Assembly: GCA_965207805.1 (NCBI GenBank)
Contig: OZ242312.1
Coordinates: 2,232,001 to 2,296,000 of the forward strand
Length of the DNA stretch: 64,000 nt
Reading direction: 5' to 3'
From: Palauibacter sp965207805
GTDB taxonomy: Bacteria > Gemmatimonadota > Gemmatimonadetes > Palauibacterales > Palauibacteraceae
This document shows, piece by piece, positions 1 to 9,031 of the stretch. The notes under the pieces were generated by a model, which did no database searches, had not been told where the DNA came from, and saw nothing but the letters and a program-made list of their open reading frames with translations. The first letter of the stretch is position 1; each line of letters opens with the position of its first letter. The translations under genes were made by a program, and so were the position numbers.

Positions 1-1202
1 CCCGCCGTGGGCGGGAAGCCCGCCAGCGAGAGAAGGAAGACGAGGAGCGCGGCGCCGAGCACCGGGCGCCGCCAGCCCAGCCCCCGGTAGTCCTGCACGC
101 GCTGGTTCCGGTCGCCCCGCCCCGCCACGTGGAAGACGATGGCGAAGCTCGCCACCGTGACCACGGTGTACGCCGCGAGGTAGAAGAGCGAGGCGGACCG
201 GCCCAGTTCGGAGGCCGCGACGACGCCGACGAGGAGGTATCCGGCGTGCGCCACCGAGGAGTAGGCGAGCATCCGCTTCACGTCCTGCTGTGACAGGGCG
301 ATGAGATTGGGCACGATCATGGTCAGGATCGCCAGCCACCACACGGCGCCCTTCCACACTTCGGCCGCGCCTCCCAGATCCACGGTCAGCACGCGGAGGA
401 GCGCGATGAAGGCGGCCGCCTTGACCCCCGTCGCCATGAACGACGTGACCGGGGTCGGCGCCCCGTCGTACGCGTCCGGCGCCCACATATGGAAGGGGAC
501 GGCGGCGATCTTGAACGCGAAGCCGATGAGCAGGAGGCCGATGCCGGCGACGAGGAGGAAGTCCCCCCCGGCCGGCGCGGCCGCGATCCGCTCGGCGGCG
601 GTGGCCAGGCGCGTCGTCCCCGTGGCCCCGTAGAGAAGCGCGATCCCGTACACGACGAAGGCGCTCGCGAAGGCGCCGACGATGAAGTACTTGAGGCTCG
701 CCTCGGAGGAGCGTGGGTTCTTCCGCACGAATCCGGTGAGGACGTAGACGGAGATCGACATCAGCTCGAGGCCGACGAAGAGGAGGATGAGGTCGCGCGC
801 CGCGACGAGCACCATCATCCCGACGAGGGCGAGGAGAACGAGCGCATGGAATTCAGGCGAGCGCAGCCCCTCCCGGCTCAGGTAGTCGCGCGACAGCGAC
901 ACCACGAGAAGGGCCCCGCCGCACAGGATCACATCCGCCGCCACGCGGAAGCCGTCGAGCGCGATCATCGCGTCCGGCGGGGCGGAGGCGTCCATGAGCC
1001 ACAGGCTCGTGATGAAGGCGCCCGCGATCGAGTACAGCGCGACGAGGCAGTCGACGGACATCCGCCCCTCGCGGCCCGAACCGCCTCCCGCGGCGGCGTC
1101 CGCGCCACCCCCGCCCGTGCGCACGAAGGCGTCGCGCATGAGGATGACCATGGCGGCCAGCGACAGGATGACCTCCGGCAGGAGCGCGACCCAGTGATTC
1201 AC
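1..1202 (-). CDS. nuoN: NADH-quinone oxidoreductase subunit N, partial
   Basis: Antiporter-like membrane subunit of complex I (proton pumping in the membrane arm). The visible 400 N-terminal residues are strongly hydrophobic. At about residues 225-245 they carry the family signature around FKIAAVPFHMWAPDAYDG, then a TPVTSFMATGVKAA stretch, and earlier a GLELMS segment with the membrane glutamate. The GTG start at 1202 lies 1 nt after the nuoM stop, so it is the last gene of the nuo operon. The C-terminus is cut off by the left edge of the window, not by a mutation that I can see. Confidence 0.95.
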   Translation of the reverse strand, partial: MNHWVALLPEVILSLAAMVILMRDAFVRTGGGGADAAAGGGSGREGRMSVDCLVALYSIAGAFITSLWLMDASAPPDAMIALDGFRVAADVILCGGALLVVSLSRDYLSREGLRSPEFHALVLLALVGMMVLVAARDLILLFVGLELMSISVYVLTGFVRKNPRSSEASLKYFIVGAFASAFVVYGIALLYGATGTTRLATAAERIAAAPAGGDFLLVAGIGLLLIGFAFKIAAVPFHMWAPDAYDGAPTPVTSFMATGVKAAAFIALLRVLTVDLGGAAEVWKGAVWWLAILTMIVPNLIALSQQDVKRMLAYSSVAHAGYLLVGVVAASELGRSASLFYLAAYTVVTVASFAIVFHVAGRGDRNQRVQDYRGLGWRRPVLGAALLVFLLSLAGFPPTA

Positions 1203-1203
1203 G

Positions 1204-2742
1204 TCACTCCCCTCCCCCGGCCTCGACGGACACGGCTTCGACGTTCGCCGTCCGCGTTTCCACGTGCTCGATCAGCGCTTCCACCGACGCGCTCGTCCGG
1301 TTCAGGAACGGTCCCGGCCAGACGCCGATGAGCAGGATCAGCGCGAGCAGCGGCGCGAGGATCAGGCGCTCCCGGCGGTTCACGTCGGTGAGCGCGCGGT
1401 TCTCCTCGCGGTCGAGCCGGTTGAAGAGGACCCGCTGCACCATGGGCAGCATGTAGCAGGCCGCGAAGATCACGCCCGTCGTCGCGATGGCGGCGACCCA
1501 CGGGTGGGTCCTGAACGTCCCCACGAGGATCAGGAACTCGCCGACGAAGCCGTTCGTCCCCGGCAGCCCGACGGAGGACAGCGCGACGACGACGAGCGCG
1601 AAGGCGAACACCGGCATCACCTTCGCGATGCCGCCGAAGTCCGCGATCTTCCGCGAGTGGCGCCGCTCATACAGCATCCCGATGAGGAGGAAGAGCGCCC
1701 CCGTCGAAATCCCGTGGTTCACCATCTGGAGGATGCCGCCCTCGATCCCCTGGGTCGTGAGCCCGAACACGCCGAGCACGACGAAGCCGAGGTGCGCGAC
1801 CGAGGTATAGGCGATGAGCTTCTTCGCGTCCGGCTGGACCGCCGCCACCCAAGCCGCGTACAGGATCCCGATCAGCCCCAGCACGAGCATCGCGTTCACG
1901 ACCATGGGATCCGTCGCCGCGGCCGGGAAGAAGGGGAGCCCGAAGCGCAGGAACCCGTACACGCCCATCTTGAGCAGCACTCCCGCCAGGATCACGGAGC
2001 CCGCCGTCGGCGCCTCCACGTGCGCGTCCGGCAGCCAGGTGTGGAACGGGAAGAGCGGCACCTTGATGGCGAACGCGAGCGCGAACCCTCCGAAGAGCCA
2101 GAGTTGCGCGCGCCGCGCGAGTTCGAGCGACACGAGATCCTCGTAGGCGAAGCTCCACGCCCCCGAGCCGTCCTGGAAGATCCAGGCGAGGGTCACGATC
2201 GCGACCAGCATGAGGAGCGAGCCCACCGCCGTGTAGAGGAAGAACTTCACGGCGGAATAGATCCGGCGCTCCCCGCCCCAGACCCCGATGAGGAAGTACA
2301 TCGGGATCAGCATGATCTCCCAGAACACGTAGAACAGGAAGAGATCGAGCGCGACGAAGACGCCGATCATCCCCGTCGTGAGGAAGAGGAGCATCGAGTA
2401 GAAGGCGCGCTCGCGGGTCCGGATGTGGGAGAAGGAGCCCGCCACCGCCAGCGGCATCGTGAACGTCGTGAGCAGGATCATGAGGATGGAGATCCCGTCC
2501 AGGCCCACCGCGTAGGAGATCCCCCACGCCTCGATCCACGGGATGGAGACGAGATTCTGGAACCCGGGCTCCGCCGTGTCGAAGGTCCAGAAGAGCGGCA
2601 GCGAGAGCGCGAACAGGACGAGCGTCGTCGCCAGGGCGACGGTCTTCGCGCGCGCCTCCGGCACCACGAGGCAGGCCGCGCCGCCCACAAGGGGGAGGAC
2701 CACGAGCGCGGTCAGGATCCAGTGCCCGTCGTAGAAGGCCAT
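1204..2742 (-). CDS. nuoM: NADH-quinone oxidoreductase subunit M
   Basis: Proton-pumping antiporter-like subunit of complex I, 512 residues (usual size), multi-spanning membrane protein. Seen: FYVFWEIMLIPMYFLIGVWG with the TM5 glutamate near residue 141, and the PLFPFHTWLPDAHVEAPT signature near 226-243. The ATG at 2742 overlaps the nuoL TGA by one base (TGATG); an in-frame GTG one codon earlier is also possible. Followed by nuoN after 1 nt. Confidence 0.96.
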   Translation of the reverse strand: MAFYDGHWILTALVVLPLVGGAACLVVPEARAKTVALATTLVLFALSLPLFWTFDTAEPGFQNLVSIPWIEAWGISYAVGLDGISILMILLTTFTMPLAVAGSFSHIRTRERAFYSMLLFLTTGMIGVFVALDLFLFYVFWEIMLIPMYFLIGVWGGERRIYSAVKFFLYTAVGSLLMLVAIVTLAWIFQDGSGAWSFAYEDLVSLELARRAQLWLFGGFALAFAIKVPLFPFHTWLPDAHVEAPTAGSVILAGVLLKMGVYGFLRFGLPFFPAAATDPMVVNAMLVLGLIGILYAAWVAAVQPDAKKLIAYTSVAHLGFVVLGVFGLTTQGIEGGILQMVNHGISTGALFLLIGMLYERRHSRKIADFGGIAKVMPVFAFALVVVALSSVGLPGTNGFVGEFLILVGTFRTHPWVAAIATTGVIFAACYMLPMVQRVLFNRLDREENRALTDVNRRERLILAPLLALILLIGVWPGPFLNRTSASVEALIEHVETRTANVEAVSVEAGGGE

Positions 2743-4760
2743 CACGAGAGCACCCCGAGGACGAGGAGGGCCCCAAGCATGAAGGCGACGAGGTAGGTCG
2801 TCACGCGCCCCGTCTGGAGTTGGCCCCCGGCCCAGCCGAGGAGGCGAGCGGCGCGCCCCGCGCCGTTCACGGCGCCGTCGATGAGGCCCGCGTCCACGAT
2901 CCGCCAGCACGCGCGCCACAGGGCGAGCGAGGGGCGGACGATCGCGCGGTCGTACAGTTCATCCACGTACCACTTGTCGTGGAGCACGCGGGCGAACCCG
3001 GTCGGCGCCACGGCCTGCGCCTCCGTCGGCACCGGCTTCGGCGACAGGACCCGGACGGTTCCGACGACGGCCGCGATCGCGATCGCCGCGGAGATCACCG
3101 CCCACAGCGCCTCGCCGCCCCCGACGGGCGACCGGTATTCCGGGGCGAAGCCGTGCGCCTCCTTGACGGCGATCGCCGGCGCGAACACCGGCTCCAGCCA
3201 GTGGTGCAGCCACTCGACGGTCGGGAGCAGCGGCAGCGCCTCGGGGATATTCGCCCAGCCGCCCACGACCGAGAGGACCGCGAGCACCGCCAGCGGCGCC
3301 CACATGACGACGGGCACCTCGTGCAGCTTGCCTCCGGTGCGGTTCTCCCCGTGGAAGGTCATCACCATGAGCCGGGCCATGTACACGGCCGTGAGCAGCG
3401 CCGTGGCGAGCGCGACGCCCCACAGGATCGGGTATCCGTAGGCCCCCGAGTACCAGATGATCTCGTCCTTCGAGAAGAATCCGGCCAGCGGTGGCACGCC
3501 CGCGATCGCGAGGGTCGCGACCCACATGAAGACGAACGTGCGGGGCATGAACTTCCGGAGCCCGCCGTGGTTCCGCATGTCGTTCGGGTCGCCGTGGTGT
3601 GCGTCCCCGTGCCCGCCGTCCCCGTGCGCCCACGCGTGGTGCACCGCGTGGATCACGGCCCCCGCGCCCAGGAAGAGGAGCGCCTTGAAGAAGGCGTGCG
3701 TCATCAGGTGGAAGACCCCGGCCGTGAACGCCCCCACCCCGACGGCGAGAAACATGTAGCCGAGCTGCGAGATCGTGGAGTACGCGAGCACCTTCTTGAT
3801 GTCGTACTGCCGGATCGCGATCGAGGCCGCGAACAGCGCCGTCCCCGCCCCGATTGCCGCCACCACGCCCTGGGACACGGGCGAAAGCGCGAACAGGACG
3901 CTGGTGCGCGCGATGAGATAGACCCCCGCCGTCACCATCGTCGCCGCGTGAATGAGCGCCGAGACCGGCGTCGGACCCGCCATCGCGTCGGGAAGCCAGG
4001 TGTGGAGGGGAATCTGGGCCGACTTCCCCGTGCAGCCGAGGAAGAGGAGGAGCGTGATCCCGGTGACGAGCGCGCCGCCGTACGCGAGCGTCCCATCCGC
4101 CGCCGCGAGGACGGGAATGAAGTCCAGCGTCCCGAAGGCGACGAAAATCAGGAACATGGCGACGAGGAACCCCGCGTCGCCGATCCGGTTCATGATGAAC
4201 GCCTTCTTCCCCGCGTTCGCGTAGTCCCGGTTCTCGTACCAGAAGCCGATGAGCAGGTACGAGCAGAGCCCCACGCCCTCCCAGCCCACGAACATCAGCG
4301 GGAAGCTGGCCCCGAGAACGAGGACGAGCATGAAGAAGACGAACAGGTTGAGATACGAGAAGTAGCGGGAATAGCCCGGATCGTCGCGCATGTAGCCGAC
4401 GGAATAGATGTGGATCAGGCTCCCGACCCCGGTGACGATCATGCACATCAGCATCGAGAGCTGGTCGAACTGGAGGTCGACCCCGATGCGGAGGTCGCCG
4501 GACACGATCCAGTTCCAGAGGCTGACGACTTCCGCGCCGTGCAGGTCCTCGCCATTCATCGCGATGAAGTTCACGAGGACGACGGCGAAGCTCCCGAGAA
4601 GCGCGGCGGGTCCCACGATCGTCGGGATCCGCTTGTCGTCGCGCCACAGGAATGCCCCCGCCCCGTTCACCGCCGCTCCGAGCAGCGGGAGGGCGAGGAT
4701 GAGCCACGGGAGCACCGGCTGGAACCCGGCCGCCGCCTCCTGCGCGGTGAGGCTCACCAC
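2742..4760 (-). CDS. nuoL: NADH-quinone oxidoreductase subunit L
   Basis: Distal antiporter-like subunit of complex I, about 672 residues. Seen: FVGWEGVGLCSYLLIGFWY near residue 153, IPLHTWLPDAMAGPTPVSAL near 252-271, and a long C-terminal extension ending in a hydrophobic segment, as expected for the lateral helix and its anchor. A His/Asp/Gly-rich loop near 375-395 (repeated HGD and HAWAHGDGGHG-like residues) could be a metal-prone insert. Two consecutive GTG codons (4760, 4757) could start it; the second gives the 4-base GTGA overlap with nuoK that this genome favours. Confidence 0.95.
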   Translation of the reverse strand: MVSLTAQEAAAGFQPVLPWLILALPLLGAAVNGAGAFLWRDDKRIPTIVGPAALLGSFAVVLVNFIAMNGEDLHGAEVVSLWNWIVSGDLRIGVDLQFDQLSMLMCMIVTGVGSLIHIYSVGYMRDDPGYSRYFSYLNLFVFFMLVLVLGASFPLMFVGWEGVGLCSYLLIGFWYENRDYANAGKKAFIMNRIGDAGFLVAMFLIFVAFGTLDFIPVLAAADGTLAYGGALVTGITLLLFLGCTGKSAQIPLHTWLPDAMAGPTPVSALIHAATMVTAGVYLIARTSVLFALSPVSQGVVAAIGAGTALFAASIAIRQYDIKKVLAYSTISQLGYMFLAVGVGAFTAGVFHLMTHAFFKALLFLGAGAVIHAVHHAWAHGDGGHGDAHHGDPNDMRNHGGLRKFMPRTFVFMWVATLAIAGVPPLAGFFSKDEIIWYSGAYGYPILWGVALATALLTAVYMARLMVMTFHGENRTGGKLHEVPVVMWAPLAVLAVLSVVGGWANIPEALPLLPTVEWLHHWLEPVFAPAIAVKEAHGFAPEYRSPVGGGEALWAVISAAIAIAAVVGTVRVLSPKPVPTEAQAVAPTGFARVLHDKWYVDELYDRAIVRPSLALWRACWRIVDAGLIDGAVNGAGRAARLLGWAGGQLQTGRVTTYLVAFMLGALLVLGVLS

Positions 4761-5083
4761 TTCAGGAGCCGGAAGCGGTCGAGGTCCACGACTTCATAGT
4801 GCCGGAAGATCGCGATGATGATCGCGAGCCCCACGGCGGCCTCCGCCGCGGCCACGGCCATGACGAAGAAGACGAAGATCTGACCCTCGATCCCGTGCAT
4901 GCGCGAGAAGGCGACAAGCGACAGGTTCGCGGCGGTCAGCATCAGCTCGATGCACATGAAGACGATGATCGCGTTGCGCCGCAGCAGGACCCCGATGACG
5001 CCGATGGAGAACAGGATCGCGCTCACGAAGAGGGCGATGAGTCCGTTCAGGCCGAGCGCGCCCGCCATGCCCGCCTCGTTCAC
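4754..5083 (-). CDS. nuoK: NADH-quinone oxidoreductase subunit K
   Basis: Small three-helix subunit (109 residues) of the complex I membrane arm. The two membrane glutamates of the proton path are present: E46 in VFMCIELMLTAANLSLVAFS and E81 in AAAEAAVGLAIIIAIFR. GTG start at 5083 overlaps the nuoJ stop as GTGA. A second possible start is Met6. It sits between nuoJ and nuoL in the standard order. Confidence 0.95.
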   Translation of the reverse strand: MNEAGMAGALGLNGLIALFVSAILFSIGVIGVLLRRNAIIVFMCIELMLTAANLSLVAFSRMHGIEGQIFVFFVMAVAAAEAAVGLAIIIAIFRHYEVVDLDRFRLLKW

Positions 5084-5628
5084 GTCCGCTCCCCCTCGCT
5101 CACGCTCCGCTCCCTGCGGGCGAGCAGGATCGTGCCCACGATGGACACGAGCAGGAGGACGCCGGTGACCTCGAGCACGATCGTGTACTCTGTGAAGAGC
5201 GGCCGGGCCACGACGCCGACGACCCCCTGTTCGGCGGCCGCCTCGCGCAGCGCGCTGCCCGCAATCTCCACGACCGGCCGTGCCTCCGTCCTCCCGACGA
5301 AGAGCCGCGTGAGGACGCCGAGAAAGGCGATGGAGATCGAGCCGCCGATGAGCCCTCCCACGGGCCCCCGCAGGTCGCGCCAGTCCGCGTGCCCGAGGTT
5401 CAGGAGCATGAGGACGAAGAGGAAGAGGACCATGATGGCCCCGCCGTACAGGATCACGTTGATCGCCGCGATGTAGTGCGCATCCAGCATGAGGAACATG
5501 CCGGACGTGGCGAAGAACACGCCCACCAGGAAGATCACGGCGGACACGGGATTCCGGCGCGTGACCATGATCACCGCGCCCAGAATCGCGCTCGCCGCGA
5601 AGGCCTGGAAGAGAAAGTCCTGGATCAT
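5080..5628 (-). CDS. nuoJ: NADH-quinone oxidoreductase subunit J
   Basis: Membrane subunit of complex I, 182 residues with five predicted helices. Seen: RRNPVSAVIFLVGVFFATSG and the YGGAIMVLFLFVLMLLNLG signature of the pi-bulge helix TM3. The ATG at 5628 overlaps the stop of an eight-codon mini-frame (5625-5651) made by a tandem duplication of the nuoI/nuoJ junction; see findings. Ends in GTGA overlap with nuoK. Confidence 0.95.
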   Translation of the reverse strand: MIQDFLFQAFAASAILGAVIMVTRRNPVSAVIFLVGVFFATSGMFLMLDAHYIAAINVILYGGAIMVLFLFVLMLLNLGHADWRDLRGPVGGLIGGSISIAFLGVLTRLFVGRTEARPVVEIAGSALREAAAEQGVVGVVARPLFTEYTIVLEVTGVLLLVSIVGTILLARRERSVSEGERT

Positions 5629-5667
5629 TGCGGCGCGGGGTCGTGGATCATTGCGACGCCGGGTCCT
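5622..5667. repeat. 23-bp tandem duplication at the nuoI/nuoJ junction
   Basis: Two head-to-tail 23-bp units (5622-5644 and 5645-5667) match at 20 of 23 positions, both beginning GGATCATTGCG. The units contain, respectively, the nuoJ start codon and the nuoI stop codon. Because 23 is not a multiple of three, the duplication created an eight-codon frame (MIHDPAPQ, minus strand 5651-5625) whose start overlaps the nuoI stop and whose stop overlaps the nuoJ start, each as ATGA. Confidence 0.85.
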
Positions 5668-6145
5668 GCGGATCCCACAACGCCGTCACGTCGTGCTCCT
5701 GCTCGACGAGCCGCTCGAGGTCGTACACCCAGCGCTCGCGCGAGTACTCCGCGTTCTCGTAGTGCACGCCGAGGTGGATCGCCTCGACCGGGCACACCTC
5801 CTGGCAGTAACCGCAGAAGATGCAGCGGAACTCGTCGATCTCGTAGATCGCCGCGTAGCGCTCGCCGCTCTCGTCCTCCGCCGGCACGAGCTTGATGCAG
5901 TTCACGGGGCACACGGTCGGACACAGGCCGCACGCGACGCACTTGGCCCGTCCGTCCTCGTGCACCTCCATGCGGTGCGTGCCGCGCGTCCGGGGCGCCA
6001 GTTCCCACTTCTCGTCCGGGTACTGCTGCGTCTTCTTGTTCGGGCTCAGGAGGTGCCGCATGGTGATCGACATCCCCTTCGCCGCCGCCCGCACGTACGA
6101 ACTCTCGGCCCGCGGCCGCTCCACGACCTTCACATCTCCAGGCAT
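5648..6145 (-). CDS. nuoI: NADH-quinone oxidoreductase subunit I
   Basis: Peripheral-arm subunit carrying the N6a and N6b [4Fe-4S] clusters on the electron path to quinone. Two ferredoxin motifs are intact: C69-C72-C75-C79 (CVACGLCPTVCP) and C108-C111-C114-C118 (CIFCGYCQEVCP). 165 residues. The ATG at 6145 starts 1 nt after the nuoH stop with a strong purine-rich site GGAGGGTAGG just before it. The C-terminus ends DPQDPASQ inside the first copy of the 23-bp duplication. Confidence 0.96.
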   Translation of the reverse strand: MPGDVKVVERPRAESSYVRAAAKGMSITMRHLLSPNKKTQQYPDEKWELAPRTRGTHRMEVHEDGRAKCVACGLCPTVCPVNCIKLVPAEDESGERYAAIYEIDEFRCIFCGYCQEVCPVEAIHLGVHYENAEYSRERWVYDLERLVEQEHDVTALWDPQDPASQ

Positions 6146-6146
6146 C

Positions 6147-7403
6147 CTACCCTCCCTGGCCCGCGGCGCCGCCGCCGGCCGACTTCGCCCCCTTCGCCCC
6201 GCCGCGGATCAGCGTCCCCCGGTCCATGGCGAAGAAGAGCACCCCCGCGAGCCCAAGATTCACGAGGAAGAGAACGAACGCGTACCAGCCGCCGAGCGGG
6301 ATCCCGACCGCCTCGATTCCGAGGATGACGAAGGCGATGACGAGGATGTAGACCGTCACCGCTTCCAGCATGAACTTCCAACCCAGATCCATGAGCTGGT
6401 CGTAGCGGAAGCGCGGCAGCGTCCACCGAATCCAGACGAAGACGAGCACGAGCAGCGACGTCTTCACGCCGAAGGCGCCGAGCGTGAGCAGCGTCTTCCA
6501 CCACGTCGGCTCCCCGATCACCGTCCCATCGGAGAGGACGCGGATATTGTCCCCCTGCCAGAACGGGATGTCCCACCCGCCGAGGAAGAAAACGGTGACG
6601 AGCGCGGCGACCGTGATCACGTGCGCAAACTCGCCGATCATGAACATCGAGAACTTCATCGCCGAATACTCGGTGTGGTATCCGGTGATGAGTTCGGCCT
6701 CCGCCTCGGGCATGTCGAAAGGAAGACGGTTCGTCTCCGCGAGTCCCGAAACGAAGAAGAAGAAGAGACCGACGAGGAGCGGGAACATGAACCACGTCGC
6801 GTACGTCGCCGGCCCCGCCGTGAACGTCTGCTGCATGGAGACGATCTCGGGGGCGCGCACGTCTCCCGTGAGGAGGATGAGCGGGACGAGGCTGAGCGCG
6901 AGCGCGACCTCGTAGCTCACCATCTGCGCAGAGCCGCGCAGGCCGCCGAGCAGCGAGTACTTCGACCCGGAGGCCCAGCCGCCCATGGCGACCCCGTACA
7001 CGCCGATCGAACCGATCGCGAGCACGTAGAGGAAACCGATCGGCACGTCCGCCACGATCATCTCCACGAGCCCCCACTGCGTGGGCAGGGGGGAGGCGAA
7101 GGGGATCACGGCGAAGAGGATCGTGGCCGGCAGAATCGCGAGGACGGGCGCGAGGAGGAAGAAGGGCCGGATCGCCTGCTCCGGCATCGTCTCTTCCTTG
7201 AGGAGGTTCTTGAGCCCGTCGGCGATGACCTGAAGGAGTCCCCACGGGCCGACGCGGTTCGGGCCGCTCCGGTCCTGCATGAAGCCGCACACCTTGCGCT
7301 CGAAGATCGTGGCGAACATGACCGCGAGCATGAGCACCGAGAAGAAGAGGACGACCTTCCCCACGGTGGCGAGGGCGAAGGCGCCGCCGGTGACGGGGCT
7401 CAC
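6147..7403 (-). CDS. nuoH: NADH-quinone oxidoreductase subunit H
   Basis: Membrane subunit that forms the quinone chamber and couples it to the proton channels, 418 residues. Seen: ERKVCGFMQDRSGPNRVGPW near the N-terminus, GLVEMIVADVPIGFLYVLA, and the acidic loop PFDMPEAEAELITGYHTEYS near 228. The GTG at 7403 gives a GTGA overlap with nuoG, which fixes the start; longer in-frame starts would lie within nuoG. The C-terminal tail is Gly/Ala-rich. Confidence 0.95.
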   Translation of the reverse strand: MSPVTGGAFALATVGKVVLFFSVLMLAVMFATIFERKVCGFMQDRSGPNRVGPWGLLQVIADGLKNLLKEETMPEQAIRPFFLLAPVLAILPATILFAVIPFASPLPTQWGLVEMIVADVPIGFLYVLAIGSIGVYGVAMGGWASGSKYSLLGGLRGSAQMVSYEVALALSLVPLILLTGDVRAPEIVSMQQTFTAGPATYATWFMFPLLVGLFFFFVSGLAETNRLPFDMPEAEAELITGYHTEYSAMKFSMFMIGEFAHVITVAALVTVFFLGGWDIPFWQGDNIRVLSDGTVIGEPTWWKTLLTLGAFGVKTSLLVLVFVWIRWTLPRFRYDQLMDLGWKFMLEAVTVYILVIAFVILGIEAVGIPLGGWYAFVLFLVNLGLAGVLFFAMDRGTLIRGGAKGAKSAGGGAAGQGG

Positions 7404-9028
7404 GCGTCGGCCTCCGCGGAACCGGCGACGCCGGCGGCTTCCGCGGCCGCGCCGGCGGCCAGGGCGCCCTTGAGCCCGATCCCGTCCCACGTGAGGCCCG
7501 CGAAGGCCGGGGCCTCCGCCGCCATCCGCTCGAACGCGCCACGCACGTCGTTGACGGCCTCGCCGTCTTCCAGGCGGGCGAGCACCCGGCTGAGCACCAT
7601 CCAGCCCGGGCGGGCCAGGCCCGGCGGCCTCAGCGCCTGGTGGAAGCGCTGCACGCGGCCCTCGAAGTTCGTGAACGTGCCGTCCATCTCCGCGAAGGTC
7701 GCGATCGGCAGCACCGCATCCGCGTTGCGCGCCGCGCCGGGCAGCCGCGTGCCGATGTAGAGGAAGAAGTCGGCCGAGGCGCCGAAGTCGTCGGCCGCGC
7801 CCTCGAGTTCGTCATCGAGCACGACGAGCGCTCCGCCGCCGGCTCCGTTGCCCGCCGCGCCATTGGGGAGCGCCGCCACGCGCCGGCCGCCGAAGAATCC
7901 CGCCCCCGCGACGTTCGCGGCGCGGTCCGCGCGCAGCTTGAGGGTCGGCACGGTAGGCAGCGCCGCGGTATCTCCCTGCGGGACCCGGAACGCAGCGCCC
8001 GCGACGCCGAGCCGGTCGAGGAGCCGCCGGACGTAGAACAGGTTCTCGTTCGAGGCGTCCGGCGACACGACCGCGCTCCCGCCGGGCGCGCCGAGCGCGT
8101 CGATCTTCTCCGCCACCCAGTCGAGCGCCGTGGCCCAGTCGACCGGCCGGAGTTGTTCGCCGTCGCGGATGAGGGGAACCTCGGCGCGCACGCCGCGGTT
8201 CGTCATCACGAGGTGCTTGCGGCCGTAGTCGCACATCCACCACGAGTTCACGGCCGCGTTGTGGCGCGGCTTCACGCGCACGATCTGGTTCTCCTTCGTG
8301 TCGATCGTGACGTTGCAGCCGGTGGGACACCCGGGACACACGCTCGCCGCCGCGTCCATGTCCCACGCGCGCGCCTTGAACACGAAGTCCTCGTGCACGA
8401 GCGCGCCGACGGGGCACACGTCGACGATGTTCCCCTGGAACGGGTTGTCGAGTTCGCGCCCCGGGAAGGTGTCGATGTAGGCCTTGTCCCCGCGCTGCGC
8501 GACGATGAGCGAATCATCCTCCGCGACGTCGCGCATGAAGCGCACGCAGCGCGTGCAGATGACGCAGCGGTCCGCGAAGTAGAGGATGTCGTCGGAGATG
8601 CGGTCCCGCCCCATGATCCGCTTGGGCTCGTCGACCCGGCTCTCGAGCTGGTTCGTGACGTAGGCGTAGTCCTGGAGCATGCACTGCCCCGCCGCGTCGC
8701 AGATCGGGCAGTCGAGCGGGTGGTTGACGAGGAGGAACTCGATGACCGACTGGCGGGCCGTGCGCGCCGTGTCGCTCGCCGTGTTCACGACCATGTCGTC
8801 GGCCGCCTGCAGCGTGCAGGAGGGCTCGAGCTTGGGCCGTCCCTCGACCTCCACGAGACACATGCGGCACTGCGCCGGCCGCGTGGGGATGCCCGGGTGG
8901 TAGCAGTAACGGGGCACCACGACGCCCACGTGCTCCGCCGCCTCGATGACGCGCGTGCCGCTCGGGACCGTGACCTCGACCCCGTCGATCGTGAGCGTGA
9001 CCGTCGCCTTCGCGCCGTTCTCAGCCAT
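7400..9028 (-). CDS. nuoG: NADH-quinone oxidoreductase subunit G (short form)
   Basis: Fe-S subunit of the NADH dehydrogenase arm. Ligands seen: C42/C54/C57/C71 for [2Fe-2S] N1b, H104/C108/C111/C117 for N5, C156/C159/C162/C206 for N4, and C232/C235/C239/C267 (CPGCPTGC...C) for the extra N7-type site. At 542 residues it is clearly shorter than the usual 680-900: the molybdopterin-like domain is reduced to an N-terminal piece plus a final FAEMDGTFTNFEGRVQRFHQ segment. No frameshift is evident, so this looks like a genuine compact form. It starts 3 nt after nuoF. Confidence 0.93.
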   Translation of the reverse strand: MAENGAKATVTLTIDGVEVTVPSGTRVIEAAEHVGVVVPRYCYHPGIPTRPAQCRMCLVEVEGRPKLEPSCTLQAADDMVVNTASDTARTARQSVIEFLLVNHPLDCPICDAAGQCMLQDYAYVTNQLESRVDEPKRIMGRDRISDDILYFADRCVICTRCVRFMRDVAEDDSLIVAQRGDKAYIDTFPGRELDNPFQGNIVDVCPVGALVHEDFVFKARAWDMDAAASVCPGCPTGCNVTIDTKENQIVRVKPRHNAAVNSWWMCDYGRKHLVMTNRGVRAEVPLIRDGEQLRPVDWATALDWVAEKIDALGAPGGSAVVSPDASNENLFYVRRLLDRLGVAGAAFRVPQGDTAALPTVPTLKLRADRAANVAGAGFFGGRRVAALPNGAAGNGAGGGALVVLDDELEGAADDFGASADFFLYIGTRLPGAARNADAVLPIATFAEMDGTFTNFEGRVQRFHQALRPPGLARPGWMVLSRVLARLEDGEAVNDVRGAFERMAAEAPAFAGLTWDGIGLKGALAAGAAAEAAGVAGSAEADA

Positions 9029-9031
9029 GCC

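Noticed and set aside
2820..4799. Long plus-strand frame opposite nuoL
   Set aside because: Same antisense artefact; nuoL is unmistakable on the minus strand.
5625..5651. Eight-codon frame between nuoI and nuoJ as a functional peptide gene
   Set aside because: Too short to call as a gene; best explained as a by-product of the tandem duplication, so only reported as a junction oddity.
7400..9028. nuoG as a pseudogene because of its short length
   Set aside because: All cluster ligands, the C-terminal motif and the overlap with nuoH are intact, with no stop or frameshift.
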